From: Symbiodinium natans
Lineage: Eukaryota; Sar; Dinophyceae; Suessiales; Symbiodiniaceae
DNA: 27,500 nucleotides
Assembly: GCA_905221605.1 (NCBI GenBank)
Contig: CAJNDS010002102.1
Span: 107,501-135,000 of the forward strand
Direction of reading: 5' to 3'
In this document: piece after piece, positions 16,375-23,907 of the stretch
Layout: every line of letters begins with the position of its first letter
Numbering within the stretch: position 1 is the stretch's first letter
Translations under genes and position numbers: made by a program
Notes under the pieces: generated by a model
What the model saw: the letters and a program-made list of their open reading frames with translations, nothing else
Database searches by the model: none
Told to the model about the DNA's origin: nothing

Positions 16375-16637
16375 AAGGGTTTATGGGGGTTCAGGGGTTT
16401 AGGGTTTAGGGTTTAGGGTTTGGTTTAGGCTTTAGGGGCTAAGGGGTGTAGGGTTTGGGGGATTATAGGGTTGGGCGCCCTAACACACAACCTTAAACCC
16501 CATGCAAACCCTTACATACATCTTTCGACGAGCACCCATCCTTTACAAACACCCAGGCACTGACCTCGAAACCCTAAACCCTGAACCCTAAACACTAAAC
16601 CCCTAAACCCCGAAACCCTAAATCCTAAACCCCTAAG
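16375..16637. repeat. Degenerate G-rich block, unique spacer and C-rich block
   Basis: TTTAGGG-like at 16375-16475, then unique sequence, then CCCTAAA-like at 16568-16637 whose last word CCCCTAAG supplies an AG before the next candidate exon. Confidence 0.75.
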
Positions 16638-16703
16638 CGTGGTCGAATCACAAAGGCTGAGTACATGCTATCATGCCAACAAAACCCGCGAAAGGGCGGA
16701 GGC
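16638..16703 (+). CDS. Candidate exon, product unknown
   Basis: The frame RGRITKAEYMLSCQQNPRKG then GG is 22 codons in phase 0 if a GA donor at 16704 is used. A GT two bases further is also present but would leave the wrong phase for 17042. Basic and hydrophilic; no domain recognised. Confidence 0.28.
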
Positions 16704-16758
16704 GAGTCCTTATGAGCAGACGTGCAACTTGAAGTTTTAGGGCATAGGCCTTGGGGTT

Positions 16759-17006
16759 TAACCCTAAACCCTAAACCCTCCATAAACCCTAAACCCTAAA
16801 CCCTAAACCCTAAACCCTAAACCCTAAACCCTAAACCCTAAACCCTAAACCCTAAACCCTAAACCCTAAACCCCTAAACCCTAAACCCTAAACCCTAAAC
16901 CCTAAACCCTAAACCCTAAACCCTAAACCCTAAACCCTAAACCCTAAACCCTAAACCTTAAACCCTAAACCCTAAACCCTAAACCCTAAACCCAAACCCT
17001 AAACCC
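16759..17006 (-). repeat. Longest CCCTAAA array
   Basis: About 35 units with only a handful of variants (CCTCCATAAA, CCCCTAAA, CCTTAAA, CCCAAAC). Its left edge GGGGTTTAACCCTAAACC is a degenerate head-to-head junction. Confidence 0.97.
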
Positions 17007-17041
17007 GTTTTACCCTTGTGGAAGAGCTGGATGACTGACAG

Positions 17042-17105
17042 AAGCAGTTCACGGCATCCCAAGGAGCGCAGATCATCTGTAGCTGCACCTGCAACTTCAT
17101 CGCAG
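17042..17105 (+). CDS. Candidate exon with strong splice-like edges
   Basis: Acceptor GATGACTGACAG (with a CTGAC branch-like word) and donor ATCGCAG/GTGGGA. The frame reads KQFTASQGAQIICSCTCNFI then A plus one base. Sixteen of 21 third positions are G or C. Joins in phase to 17188 across the telomere array that follows. Confidence 0.38.
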
Positions 17106-17187
17106 GTGGGACAGAATGGTTTAGGGTTTAGGGTTTAGGGTTTAGGGTTTGGGGTTTAGGGTTTAGGGTTTAGGGTTTAGGGTTTAG
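17106..17187 (+). repeat. TTTAGGG array behaving as a candidate 82-nt GT-AG intron
   Basis: GTGGGACAGAATG followed by about ten TTTAGGG units, ending at TTTAG/GG. Length, GT start, AG end and phase (1 + 2 bases) all fit splicing of the flanking frames. Whether it is spliced is not known from sequence. Confidence 0.6.
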
Positions 17188-17318
17188 GGTCCAATCCCGT
17201 CGGAATGCCGTCGGCAGAGATGCTGCAGCATGCCAGGCCGGAGGCAATCTCGACGCACGTAAAATCGGTGGCGTCATATGCCCGGCGATGTCCGTCGCTG
17301 CACAGCAATTGCTTTTGA
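17188..17318 (+). CDS. Candidate terminal exon, ends in TGA
   Basis: Starts with the GG that completes the codon of the previous candidate, then SNPVGMPSAEMLQHARPEAI, then STHVKSVASYARRCPSLHSN, CF and TGA. About two thirds of codons end in G or C. Small and basic; no family recognised. Best C-terminal exon in the window if the gene at 16.0-17.3 kb is real. Confidence 0.36.
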
Positions 17319-17339
17319 GAGCACCTTCTGACTCTGGGA

Positions 17340-17395
17340 TAGGGTTTGGTTTAGGGTTTAGGGTTGAGGGTTTAGGGTTTGGGGTTTAGAGTTAC
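17340..17395 (+). repeat. Short TTTAGGG array
   Basis: Degenerate G-rich units after the candidate gene. Confidence 0.92.
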
Positions 17396-17468
17396 GTCCC
17401 CGGACTCGAAGGTCGATTGTTCAGGGCTCGCAAGGCTGAGGCTTGGGGCTTAGGACTTTTTAAGGTGC

Positions 17469-17585
17469 CTAGGGTTTAGGGTTTAGGTTTAGGGTTTAGG
17501 GTTTAGGGTTTAGGGTTTAGGGTTTAGGGTTTAGGGTTTAGGGTTTAGGGTTTAGGGTTTAGGGTTTAGGGTTTAGGGTTTAGGG
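17469..17585 (+). repeat. TTTAGGG array
   Basis: About 16 perfect units with one 6-bp slip near the left edge. Confidence 0.97.
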
Positions 17586-17710
17586 ATTTGGGTGCCTGCT
17601 TCTCGACGAACTCGTTGAGCATGCAAGCCTGCGCATGCCAAAGCTTGCCGAGGGCGACTGAAGGAATGCCCTAAACCCTAAAGCCCTAAACCCTAAAGCC
17701 TAAACTTATA

Positions 17711-17839
17711 GGGTTCTTCAGGGAGGGGGGTTCACGCGGGGTAGGTAACCCAAGGTTATCTAATACTCCCGAATACTCCGTAACGCTCCCTAAGCTTCTC
17801 TAAGGCTCCCCAAGTACCTACCCCTCCCTTAAGACCCCC
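17711..17839. mobile_element. Imperfect foldback sequence
   Basis: Left arm CTTCAGGGAGGGG...GGGGTAGGTA and right arm TACCTACCCCTCCCTTAAG are inverted, with a 12-nt insertion in the left arm. The interior carries repeated TACTCC/CTCCC words. It directly precedes element A2. Confidence 0.55.
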
Positions 17840-17865
17840 ACAAGAACACCTCACTTGACCCTAAA

Positions 17866-17970
17866 TTTGGGATGTTCCCCCTTATACTAACAGTCCTTAA
17901 TAGGGATTCTATCACCCCCTATTATCATCCCTATAGTGAGGACTGTTAGTATAAGGGGCAACATCCCAAA
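17866..17970. mobile_element. Foldback/MITE-like element, family A copy 2
   Basis: Best-preserved copy: arms at 17866-17907 and 17927-17970 pair almost fully (TTTGGGATGTTCCCCCTTAT / ATAAGGGGCAACATCCCAAA). It sits directly between CCCTAAA words on both sides, so it may have landed in, or been joined to, telomeric sequence. Confidence 0.92.
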
Positions 17971-18016
17971 CCCTAAACCCTAAATATTTAACAGCCACTT
18001 TGCTGCCAACAGTGTC

Positions 18017-18220
18017 CCCTAAACCCTAAACCCTAAACCCTAAACCCTAAACCCTAAACCCTAAACCCTAAACCCTAAACCCTAAACCCTAAACCCTAAA
18101 CCCTAAACCCCAAACCATAACCCTAAACCCTAAACCCTAAACCCTAAAATCTAAACCCCTAAACCCTAAGCCTAAACCCTATAAACCCTAAACCCTAAAC
18201 CCCAAACCCTAAACCCTAAC
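18017..18220 (-). repeat. CCCTAAA array
   Basis: About 28 units, perfect at the left and variant-rich at the right (CCATAAC, ATCTAAA, CCCTATAAA). Confidence 0.96.
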
Positions 18221-18545
18221 GGGGGCCGACCTCAACCCTAAACCCAGCGACCACTAAGACAACGACAGGCTGGAAAGAACAAGAGGGACTTAGCGTTCAG
18301 GGTGCAGGGCTCTGGGTTTGGAGGGTAGAGGGTAGAGGGTTTAGGGTTTAGGGTTTAGGGTGATTTTGAGACAAACCGCGGTTCTCAGGGCTTCAGGTTT
18401 AGGGCGGCCCGCCGTACTCCGCAGTCGCGGTTTAGGAGGGTTCAGGGTTAGGGTTTAGGTTTAGGGCTTAGGGTTTAGGGTTTAGGGTTTGGGGTTTAGA
18501 GTTTAGGGTTTAGGGTTTAGGGTTTAGGGTTGAGGGTTAAGGGCT
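18221..18545 (+). repeat. Unique islands with G-rich blocks
   Basis: GGGTAGA and TTTAGGG units at 18321-18361 and a TTTAGGG array at 18437-18545; short unique stretches between, without a call. Confidence 0.8.
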
Positions 18546-18683
18546 TCGGGATCCCTGGACTTCAAGCTTGAACACCGAAAGCCGCGTTCCGAGAGGCCTC
18601 CCCGATGGCAGCGTATCCGGAGTCCAAGCCTCTTCAGCAACAGCGACTCCGCAGGGCTTGGAGTGCACGGGTTTCAAGAAGTA
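18546..18683. other. GC-balanced island
   Basis: Exon-sized open frames on both strands, no decisive edge. Confidence 0.35.
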
Positions 18684-18770
18684 AACCCTAAACCCTAAAC
18701 CCTAAACCCTAAACCCTAAACCCTAAACCCCAAACCCTAAACCCTAAACCCTAAACCCTAAAACAAAAAA
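18684..18770 (-). repeat. CCCTAAA array
   Basis: About 12 units with a CCCCAAA variant, ending in an A-tract. Confidence 0.95.
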
Positions 18771-18900
18771 AGCCCTTAGAGCCCCTAAACCCTAAAGACC
18801 CCTAAAGCGTAAATCCCCAAGTCAAGCAGGCGAGGGCCTGCCGGCATCTCCAGCAAGTCGATAAAGCGACCGCCGGTGATGTTCTCCTCTTCAACTCAAA

Positions 18901-19046
18901 GGTTTAGGGTTTAGGGTTTAGGGTTTAGGGTTTAGGGTTTAGGGTTTAGGGTTTAGGGTTTAGGGTTTAGGGTTTAGGGTTTAGGGTTTAGGGTTTAGGG
19001 TTTAGGGCTTAGGGCTTAGGGCTAAGGGCCTAGGGCCTAGGGCTTA
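18901..19046 (+). repeat. TTTAGGG array grading into GGGCTTA/GGGCCTA
   Basis: About 15 perfect TTTAGGG units, then variants GGGCTTA, GGGCTAA and GGGCCTA at the right edge. Variant spread is one-sided. Confidence 0.96.
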
Positions 19047-19135
19047 AATATGGAGGTGTGGAAGTCTCGGGTTCAGGGCTTCGGAATTCTAGGGTTTAGG
19101 CTAGGAATTAGGAAGTGTCGGGCTAGGAAGTCCAC

Positions 19136-19260
19136 AGAGAGAGAGAGAGAGGGAGAGAGAGAGAGAGCGAGAGAGAGAAGAGAGAGAGAGAGAGGGAGAG
19201 AGTAGAGGGAGAGAGATAGATAGAGAGATAGAGGGAGAGGGAGAGGCAGGGAGGGAGAGA
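19136..19260. repeat. GA-rich simple repeat
   Basis: (GA)n with GGGA and GATA interruptions; purine-only on the + strand over more than 100 bp apart from a few T. It produces the Ser/Leu-rich minus frame at 19101-19322, which is not a gene. Confidence 0.96.
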
Positions 19261-19723
19261 CAGAGGGGGGGCCTGCGTTTGTTACACGGTCTTCTTCTCA
19301 GCAACGCTGCAGCAAGTGGCACCCAGGAAGCTCATCCACGGACGCAATCGTTCTGGCCCGCACCTCCTTCCGAGCACGTCCGAAACGCACGGACCTCGGA
19401 CCTCGGCTGCCTCTGAACACTTTAAATTAACCTGTTTTCAGCAGCTCAGCCTCTGGACTGCTTGTGCTTGTTTCCGATGTACATGGTTTGTGAGGCGTGT
19501 CGCGCCAGAAAACGATCAGGCGTCCCGCGCGGGCCAGGTGCTGGAACAGGCACAAATCTTCGCTGCCCTCGTCGCCTGCGAGGACGAGGCGCAGGGGGCT
19601 CTCATCAGAGGGCACCGGAAAGTCTGGTGTGCGTCTCCCTTCCCGGCCATGTGCCAGACATGGAGCCTTCTGGAGCTTGGTTTTTGGGAAGCCCTCAAGC
19701 CGAAACGAAACAATTCTAAATGA
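19232..19723 (+). CDS. Longest non-telomeric open frame, strand uncertain
   Basis: Stop-free for 163 codons to a TGA, but without an early ATG. The part with the most G/C-ending codons is VRRVAPENDQASRAGQVLEQ then AQIFAALVACEDEAQGALIR. The minus strand is open for about 102 codons over 19427-19735, with VPSDESPLRLVLAGDEGSED then LCLFQHLARAGRLIVFWRDT, also rich in G/C-ending codons and preceded on minus by TTTGGGCAG. A third frame is open for 125 codons. Probably real coding DNA on one strand; no family recognised. Confidence 0.35.
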   Translation, partial: RERERQGGRDRGGACVCYTVFFSATLQQVAPRKLIHGRNRSGPHLLPSTSETHGPRTSAASEHFKLTCFQQLSLWTACACFRCTWFVRRVAPENDQASRAGQVLEQAQIFAALVACEDEAQGALIRGHRKVWCASPFPAMCQTWSLLELGFWEALKPKRNNSK

Positions 19724-19868
19724 ATCCTGCCCAAACCCCCTAAATCTCTATCATACAGTACATGACAGGAGCCGAGGTTCTCACCAATATCATCCCCACA
19801 ACACAGTACCCATGACCCCAAACACTCTCCCAACCCTTCACCCCTGTAACCCTTCAACAACCCCAAAG

Positions 19869-20024
19869 CCCTAACCCTAAACCCTACCCCCTACACCCTA
19901 AACCCTAATCCCTAAACCGTGAACCCTAAACCCTAAACCCTAAACCCTAAACCCTAAGCCCTAAACCCTAAACCCTAAACCCTAAACCCTAAACCCTAAG
20001 CCCTAAGCCCTAACCCTAAACCCC
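19869..20024 (-). repeat. CCCTAAA array
   Basis: C-rich with CCCTAAG variants; the island 20025-20120 beyond it has an AG..GT bounded frame (RPPHYGVSVRPQRPQ, then CAAG/GTGGTG). Confidence 0.94.
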
Positions 20025-20250
20025 ATTCATGTTGTTCAGAGGCCGCCTCATTATGGCGTCTCTGTGCGGCCACAACGGCCCCAAGGTGGTGCATGGAAGG
20101 CGCGGCCTGCGCCTAAGGGGTCAGCTTAAGGTTATCTAGGGGTTCAGGGTTTAGGGTTTAGGGTTTTGGGTTTAGGGTTTAGGGTTGATGGAAGTCCCTT
20201 CTGCTTTTGGGGTACCTGGGTTGTGAGTGGGCTACCAGGAATACTTGGTT

Positions 20251-20322
20251 AGAACCTGTATATTTGAGGTTATGCAAACTCTCCTGAGAACCTGTATATT
20301 TGAGGTTATGCAAACTCTCCTG
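20251..20322 (+). repeat. 36-bp perfect tandem duplication
   Basis: AGAACCTGTATATTTGAGGT... is repeated once immediately with no mismatch, implying recent origin. Confidence 0.96.
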
Positions 20323-20327
20323 AGTCA

Positions 20328-20347
20328 GGGTTTAGGGCCCTAAACCC
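20328..20347. repeat. 20-bp perfect telomeric palindrome
   Basis: GGGTTTAGGGCCCTAAACCC: G-strand and C-strand units joined with no spacer. Confidence 0.97.
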
Positions 20348-20409
20348 TAAACCCTAAATCCTAAAGCCCTAGATAACCTTAAGGTTTTGCGGCTTGGGGG
20401 TTTGCGGAA

Positions 20410-20425
20410 GGGGGGGGGGGGGGGG
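20410..20425 (+). repeat. G16 homopolymer
   Basis: Run of 16 G immediately outside the TIR element; length may be unreliable in assembly. Confidence 0.9.
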
Positions 20426-20475
20426 TAATGGCGCCTTCATCGTCGATTCGGTTGGGTATCCCGCAGAAACTAAAC

Positions 20476-20564
20476 TCAAGAGTAACCTAGGAACGGATAA
20501 AAAGGGGCCTGTCTAAGGGAACCCAAACCCCAGAAAAATGGAACAAGGGCCTACTTTGGGTCTT
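20476..20564 (+). mobile_element. Dispersed repeat G, copy 2
   Basis: Matches 13719-13828 (AAGAGTAAC, AAAAGGGGCC, AAGGGAAC and GGGCCTACTTTGGGTC). Confidence 0.65.
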
Positions 20565-20778
20565 CCCTCAACCCTAAACTCTAAGTAACACTGAACCCAA
20601 GCAAAACTCAGACTACACCCCGAACCCCCTCGCCTGTCAGAATTGCGCAGTGGATTTGCAGGCCGAACCCGAAACCAAGCCCTAAACCCCGAATCGTGCA
20701 AGCACGCATGACAGACCCTAAGCCCTAAACCCTAAACCCCAAACCCTAAACCCTGAACTCCCAGGAGCCGAACAAAAG

Positions 20779-20877
20779 CAGGGTTCAGGTCTTGAGGCTT
20801 TTTTCCAGGGGTGCTGAACCCTCAGAAACAGGGTTCAAGTCTTGAGGCTTTCTTCCAGGCGTGCTGAACCCTCAACA
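20779..20877 (+). repeat. 50-bp tandem duplication with internal inverted ends
   Basis: CAGGGTTCAGGTCTTGAGGC... occurs twice with a few differences. Each unit starts GGGTTCA and ends TGAACCC, so each can fold on itself. Confidence 0.92.
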
Positions 20878-21027
20878 CCCCCTTCCCCCATCGCAACCAC
20901 AGAAACATGAAGCCCAACAGCCCTCAAATCCTAAACCCCTAACACCCTAAGGCCCCGTAGAACCGCATGATTGGTACAATGGTACAACTGTGTCTGCAAG
21001 AAACCAACTCCAAGGAAACCCGAAAAA

Positions 21028-21044
21028 ACACACACACACACACA
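21028..21044. repeat. (CA)n microsatellite
   Basis: Short CA run after AAAAAA. Confidence 0.9.
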
Positions 21045-21075
21045 TAAAGCTGGGGGTAGTAGAGGGTCCCATGAG

Positions 21076-21220
21076 CTCGGTGGCCCAGTACCCACCCTAA
21101 CCCCTAAACCCCAAACCCTCTATTGGTTGGTTACTTGAGAAGGGAACCTTGAACCAACCCCCCCCCCACCAAAAAACAAAAAGAAAAACCAAAAGTAAAG
21201 GGTACCTCTGGGCTACCCTG
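21076..21220. mobile_element. TIR element, family E copy 2, with telomere units inside
   Basis: CTCGGTGGCCCAG / CTGGGCTACCCTG termini and the GGTTACTTGAGAAGGGAACC block match copy E1. The left part, which in E1 is unique, is here CCCTAAC/CCCTAAA/CCCCAAA words; a C-tract and A-rich stretch extend the right part. Confidence 0.75.
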
Positions 21221-21224
21221 CTAA

Positions 21225-21332
21225 TTGCTTAAGAAGCCCGAAAAACATTAAAACACATTCCTCCCTTATAAGGGTAACATAGGGTTTTGTTCTCTTTAAT
21301 CTTTTGGGGAGCTAATAGTACCAAGATAAAAG
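21225..21332 (+). mobile_element. Dispersed repeat F, copy 2
   Basis: Matches 13579-13672 in order (CTTAAGAA, ACACATTCCTCCCTTATAAG, GCTAATAGTACC). It directly follows element E2. Confidence 0.65.
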
Positions 21333-21397
21333 CCGAGGACGGAGCATGCACCGTCTTTGTACACTTCCTGCTCTTCGCCTTCGCATGTGAGCTTCCA

Positions 21398-21580
21398 GGG
21401 TTTAGGGTTTTGATTGGGGTTTAGGGTTTGGGTTGTGGGGTTTGGCGTTGAGGGATTTGATTGGGGTTTAGGGTTGCGGGTATTGATTGGGGGCTCGGGT
21501 CAAGAGGGTCTAGAGTCTGGGGTCTAGGGTTTAGGGTTCAGGGTTTAGGGTTTAGGGCTCAGGGTTGCAGGGACCCCCGG
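21398..21580 (+). repeat. Degenerate G-rich block
   Basis: TTTAGGG words mixed with a repeated TTTGATTGGGG / TATTGATTGGGG motif (three times between 21409 and 21490). Confidence 0.8.
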
Positions 21581-21732
21581 CTCGGTAACCTCGTGACCTC
21601 GTGTGAGGCTGTCCTGGACTTAGGGCACCCTTCCCCAAGCCCTAAACCCTCAACCCGAAACCCTAAACCCTAAACCCTTCAACTGTTAGGGTTTAGGGTT
21701 TAAGTTTAATTAGGGGGTTTAGTTCCGGGATC

Positions 21733-21757
21733 CCGCAATGTGGGCCTTTCATTGCGG
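21733..21757. repeat. Short perfect hairpin
   Basis: CCGCAATG and CATTGCGG pair over a 9-nt loop. No T-tract follows, so not a terminator; function unknown. Confidence 0.75.
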
Positions 21758-21796
21758 AGCCCTTATATACGCCTTATAGACCCCAAAAAAAACAGA

Positions 21797-22040
21797 GGTT
21801 AGGGTTTAGGGTTTGGGTTTAGGGTTTAGGGTTTAGGGTTTAGGGTTTAGGGTTTAGGGTTTAGGGTTTAGGGTTTAGGGTTTAGGGTTTAGGGTTTAGG
21901 GTTTAGGGTTTAGGGTTTAGGGTTTAGGGTTTAGGGTTAGGTTTAGGGTTTAGGGTTTAGGGTTTAGGGTTTAGGGTTTAGGGTTTAGGGTTTAGGGTTT
22001 AGGGTTTAGGGTTTAGGGTTTAGGGTTTAGGGTTTAGGGT
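21797..22040 (+). repeat. Longest TTTAGGG array
   Basis: About 34 units with two 6-bp slips (near 21813 and 21940). It is the G-rich counterpart of 16759-17006. Confidence 0.97.
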
Positions 22041-22198
22041 ATGGGCTTCGGGCTTTGGGGCATTAGGGTTTAGGGTTTGGAATTAGGAAGCCTCAGGAAC
22101 GTTCCCAACCCCATAGCCCTCAGGGTCTCTACAACCAACTCACGACACCTGAAAGCCCAGAACCCTAAGCCCCCTACCCCAAACCTCTTAATCTGACA

Positions 22199-22301
22199 CT
22201 TGGGATGTGCCCCCTTATACTAAGAGTCCTTAATAGGGATCTTCCGTACCCCTATTACAACCCCTACTAAGGACTGTTAATATAAGGGGGAATCTCACAA
22301 T
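22199..22301. mobile_element. Foldback/MITE-like element, family A copy 3
   Basis: CTTGGGATGTGCCCCCTTAT at the left and ATAAGGGGGAATCTCACAAT at the right; inner arms AGTCCTTAATAGGGAT / CTACTAAGGACTGTTAA. More diverged ends than A2. Confidence 0.88.
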
Positions 22302-22395
22302 CTAACACGCTAAACCCCTATGAACTCCCACCTTCTCTAAATTTTACACGAATTAGCCTTGAGCTGGAGACCTGGCAAACCCTGCCAAGTGAAGT

Positions 22396-22525
22396 TAAGA
22401 GTCGTGCGCCTTAGTAGGGATTTCTATACTCCCCTTAGAACCTTAATAAAAAAGAATATGTTTAATATCCTCTTGGGTTGTATATGAACAGAAATAAATG
22501 AATAATTCCCAAGGGGGATATAGGT
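22396..22525. mobile_element. Possible family A relic and adjacent hairpin
   Basis: 22406-22445 resembles half of a family A element (CTTAGTAGGGATTTCTATAC). 22465-22477 (ATATCCTCTTGGG) and 22508-22521 (CCCAAGGGGGATAT) form a hairpin with an A/T-rich loop. Confidence 0.5.
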
Positions 22526-22761
22526 TTGGGGTTTAGTTTATTTGTTTGTGTTTGGGGTTTAGGGTCTAGGGTCTGACCGGAACCATATTCTCAAAGCAGG
22601 GAGCAAGCTCAGAAGCAGGAAGTAGCAGGGAGTATCGATACGCCACTGGGTTGAGGGTTTAGGGTTTAGGGTTTAGGGTCATTCTAGAGGGATCGAAGTT
22701 TTGCCTACAACACAACAGAGTGCTGCCTAGACACCACTTGCTTACCAGTCACAATGAGATC
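22526..22761. other. Degenerate G-rich words and unique islands
   Basis: TTTAGGG at 22552-22573 and 22654-22679; unique stretches without call. Confidence 0.5.
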
Positions 22762-22855
22762 TAAACCCTAAACCCTAAGCCCTAAACCCTAAACCCTAAA
22801 CCCTAAACCCTAAACCCTAAACCCTAAACCCTAAACCCCCCTAAACCCTAAACCA
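22762..22855 (-). repeat. CCCTAAA array
   Basis: About 13 units, nearly perfect; the following island (22856-23100) is mostly unique. Confidence 0.95.
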
Positions 22856-23100
22856 CCCCGGGCGCGACCGGGCAGTACCAGCTCCCTTGTCCTCATCGTG
22901 AAATTATGACCTTGAACCCTAAGCCCCAAGCCTTAAGCCCAAAACCCAAAACACTGAACCCCAAACCTTTGCCTGGCTCAGCGAGCAGGCCGTGGAGACG
23001 CTTGCTAGCGATCTGTTGCCCTGCACGGATTCGGGGCTCTGGAGCTTGGGTGTTTGGGGTTGGTGGCAGCTTTGGTGCTCCAAAGATACCTCAGGATGTA

Positions 23101-23203
23101 CAAGGAGGGGCCCCCGCTAAGGGAGTTATAACCTAATTTAGGATCCTTATAACCCAATTTAAGGCTCTTATCAGTCTACTTATCACTAGGGGGCCCCTCC
23201 TTG
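23101..23203. mobile_element. TIR element, family B copy 1
   Basis: CAAGGAGGGGCCCCC at the left and GGGGGCCCCTCCTTG at the right are perfect inverted ends. The interior holds AACCTAATTTAGGATCCTTA. Length 103 bp, no coding capacity. Confidence 0.92.
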
Positions 23204-23306
23204 CTGGGTTTAGGGCTCGGTTAGGGTTTAGGGTGCTCCTGAGTTCAAGTTTAGGTTTAAGGCTTAAGGGTTTATTTAGCGTCAGGAGTCAGGAAACAAG
23301 GCTGAC

Positions 23307-23525
23307 ATGAAAACAGGTCATTGGCCGCTATCTTTTTCAAGCCTTGTTGGAAGGATGTTGGTTTTCAAGTCTATAGGGCTATACAGCCCCCAACGAACCC
23401 CCAGAAACCCTGCCTCCCAGCACAGCCAACCCAAAACAACCCCAAACACCCTGCAGCACATTCTCAACCGTAAAGGACCTTGCAACGTCCCGGAGCAAAT
23501 ACAATGTACAAGGAGGGGCCCCTAG
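23307..23525 (+). CDS. Possible small ORF between two family B elements
   Basis: ATG-started, 72 codons: MKTGHWPLSFSSLVGRMLVF, then a Pro/Asn/Gln-rich tail. Its last codons lie inside element B2. Length is near chance expectation and codon use is unremarkable, so it may be passenger DNA. Confidence 0.15.
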   Translation: MKTGHWPLSFSSLVGRMLVFKSIGLYSPQRTPRNPASQHSQPKTTPNTLQHILNRKGPCNVPEQIQCTRRGP

Positions 23526-23629
23526 TTATAAGTAGAGTTGTGAGAACACATAATTGGGTTATAAGGATCCTAAATTAGGTTGTAAGTCCCTTAACTACAA
23601 ATAGTACAGTAAGGGTGCCCCTCCTTGTA
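23507..23629. mobile_element. TIR element, family B copy 2, inverted
   Basis: TACAAGGAGGGGCCCC and GGGTGCCCCTCCTTGTA ends. Its interior reverse complement (ACCTAATTTAGGATCCTTAT, then AACCCAATT) matches copy B1, so the two face each other across 303 bp. Confidence 0.92.
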
Positions 23630-23689
23630 GTTCGCATCTTGCCAGGTCTAAATTTGGTAACAGAATGAACCCTCAAGCCGCCTAAGCCC

Positions 23690-23835
23690 TGAACCCTGAA
23701 CCCTAAACCCTGAACCCTAAACCCTAAACCCTTAAACCCTTAAACCCTAAACCCTTAACCCTTAAACCCTAAATCCTATACCCTACACTCTAAATCCTAA
23801 ACCCTGCACCCTTAAACCCGAAACCCCAAACCCTC
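23690..23835 (-). repeat. Degenerate CCCTAAA array
   Basis: CCCTGAA, CCCTTAAA and CCTATAC variants with length changes. Confidence 0.9.
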
Positions 23836-23907
23836 CCTCACCCTGGATGGCCAGCTCCCTGCCTCCGGCGTATCATCGCGCAGCCTAGAGAGGTAAGAGG
23901 GCCCTAA

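Larger units (their letters stand above)
20125..20383. mobile_element. 259-bp element with 17-bp perfect terminal inverted repeats
   Basis: CTTAAGGTTATCTAGGG at 20125-20141 and CCCTAGATAACCTTAAG at 20367-20383. Inside: a TTTAGGG block, a relic of family E (GGGCTACCAGG at about 20230), a 36-bp tandem duplication and a telomeric palindrome. No transposase; flanking target-site duplication not evident. Confidence 0.8.

Noticed and set aside
19101-19322. A Ser/Leu-rich minus-strand ORF
   Set aside because: It is the translation of the GA-rich simple repeat.
21733-21757. Intrinsic transcription terminator
   Set aside because: Perfect stem but no following T-tract, and the DNA is evidently eukaryotic.
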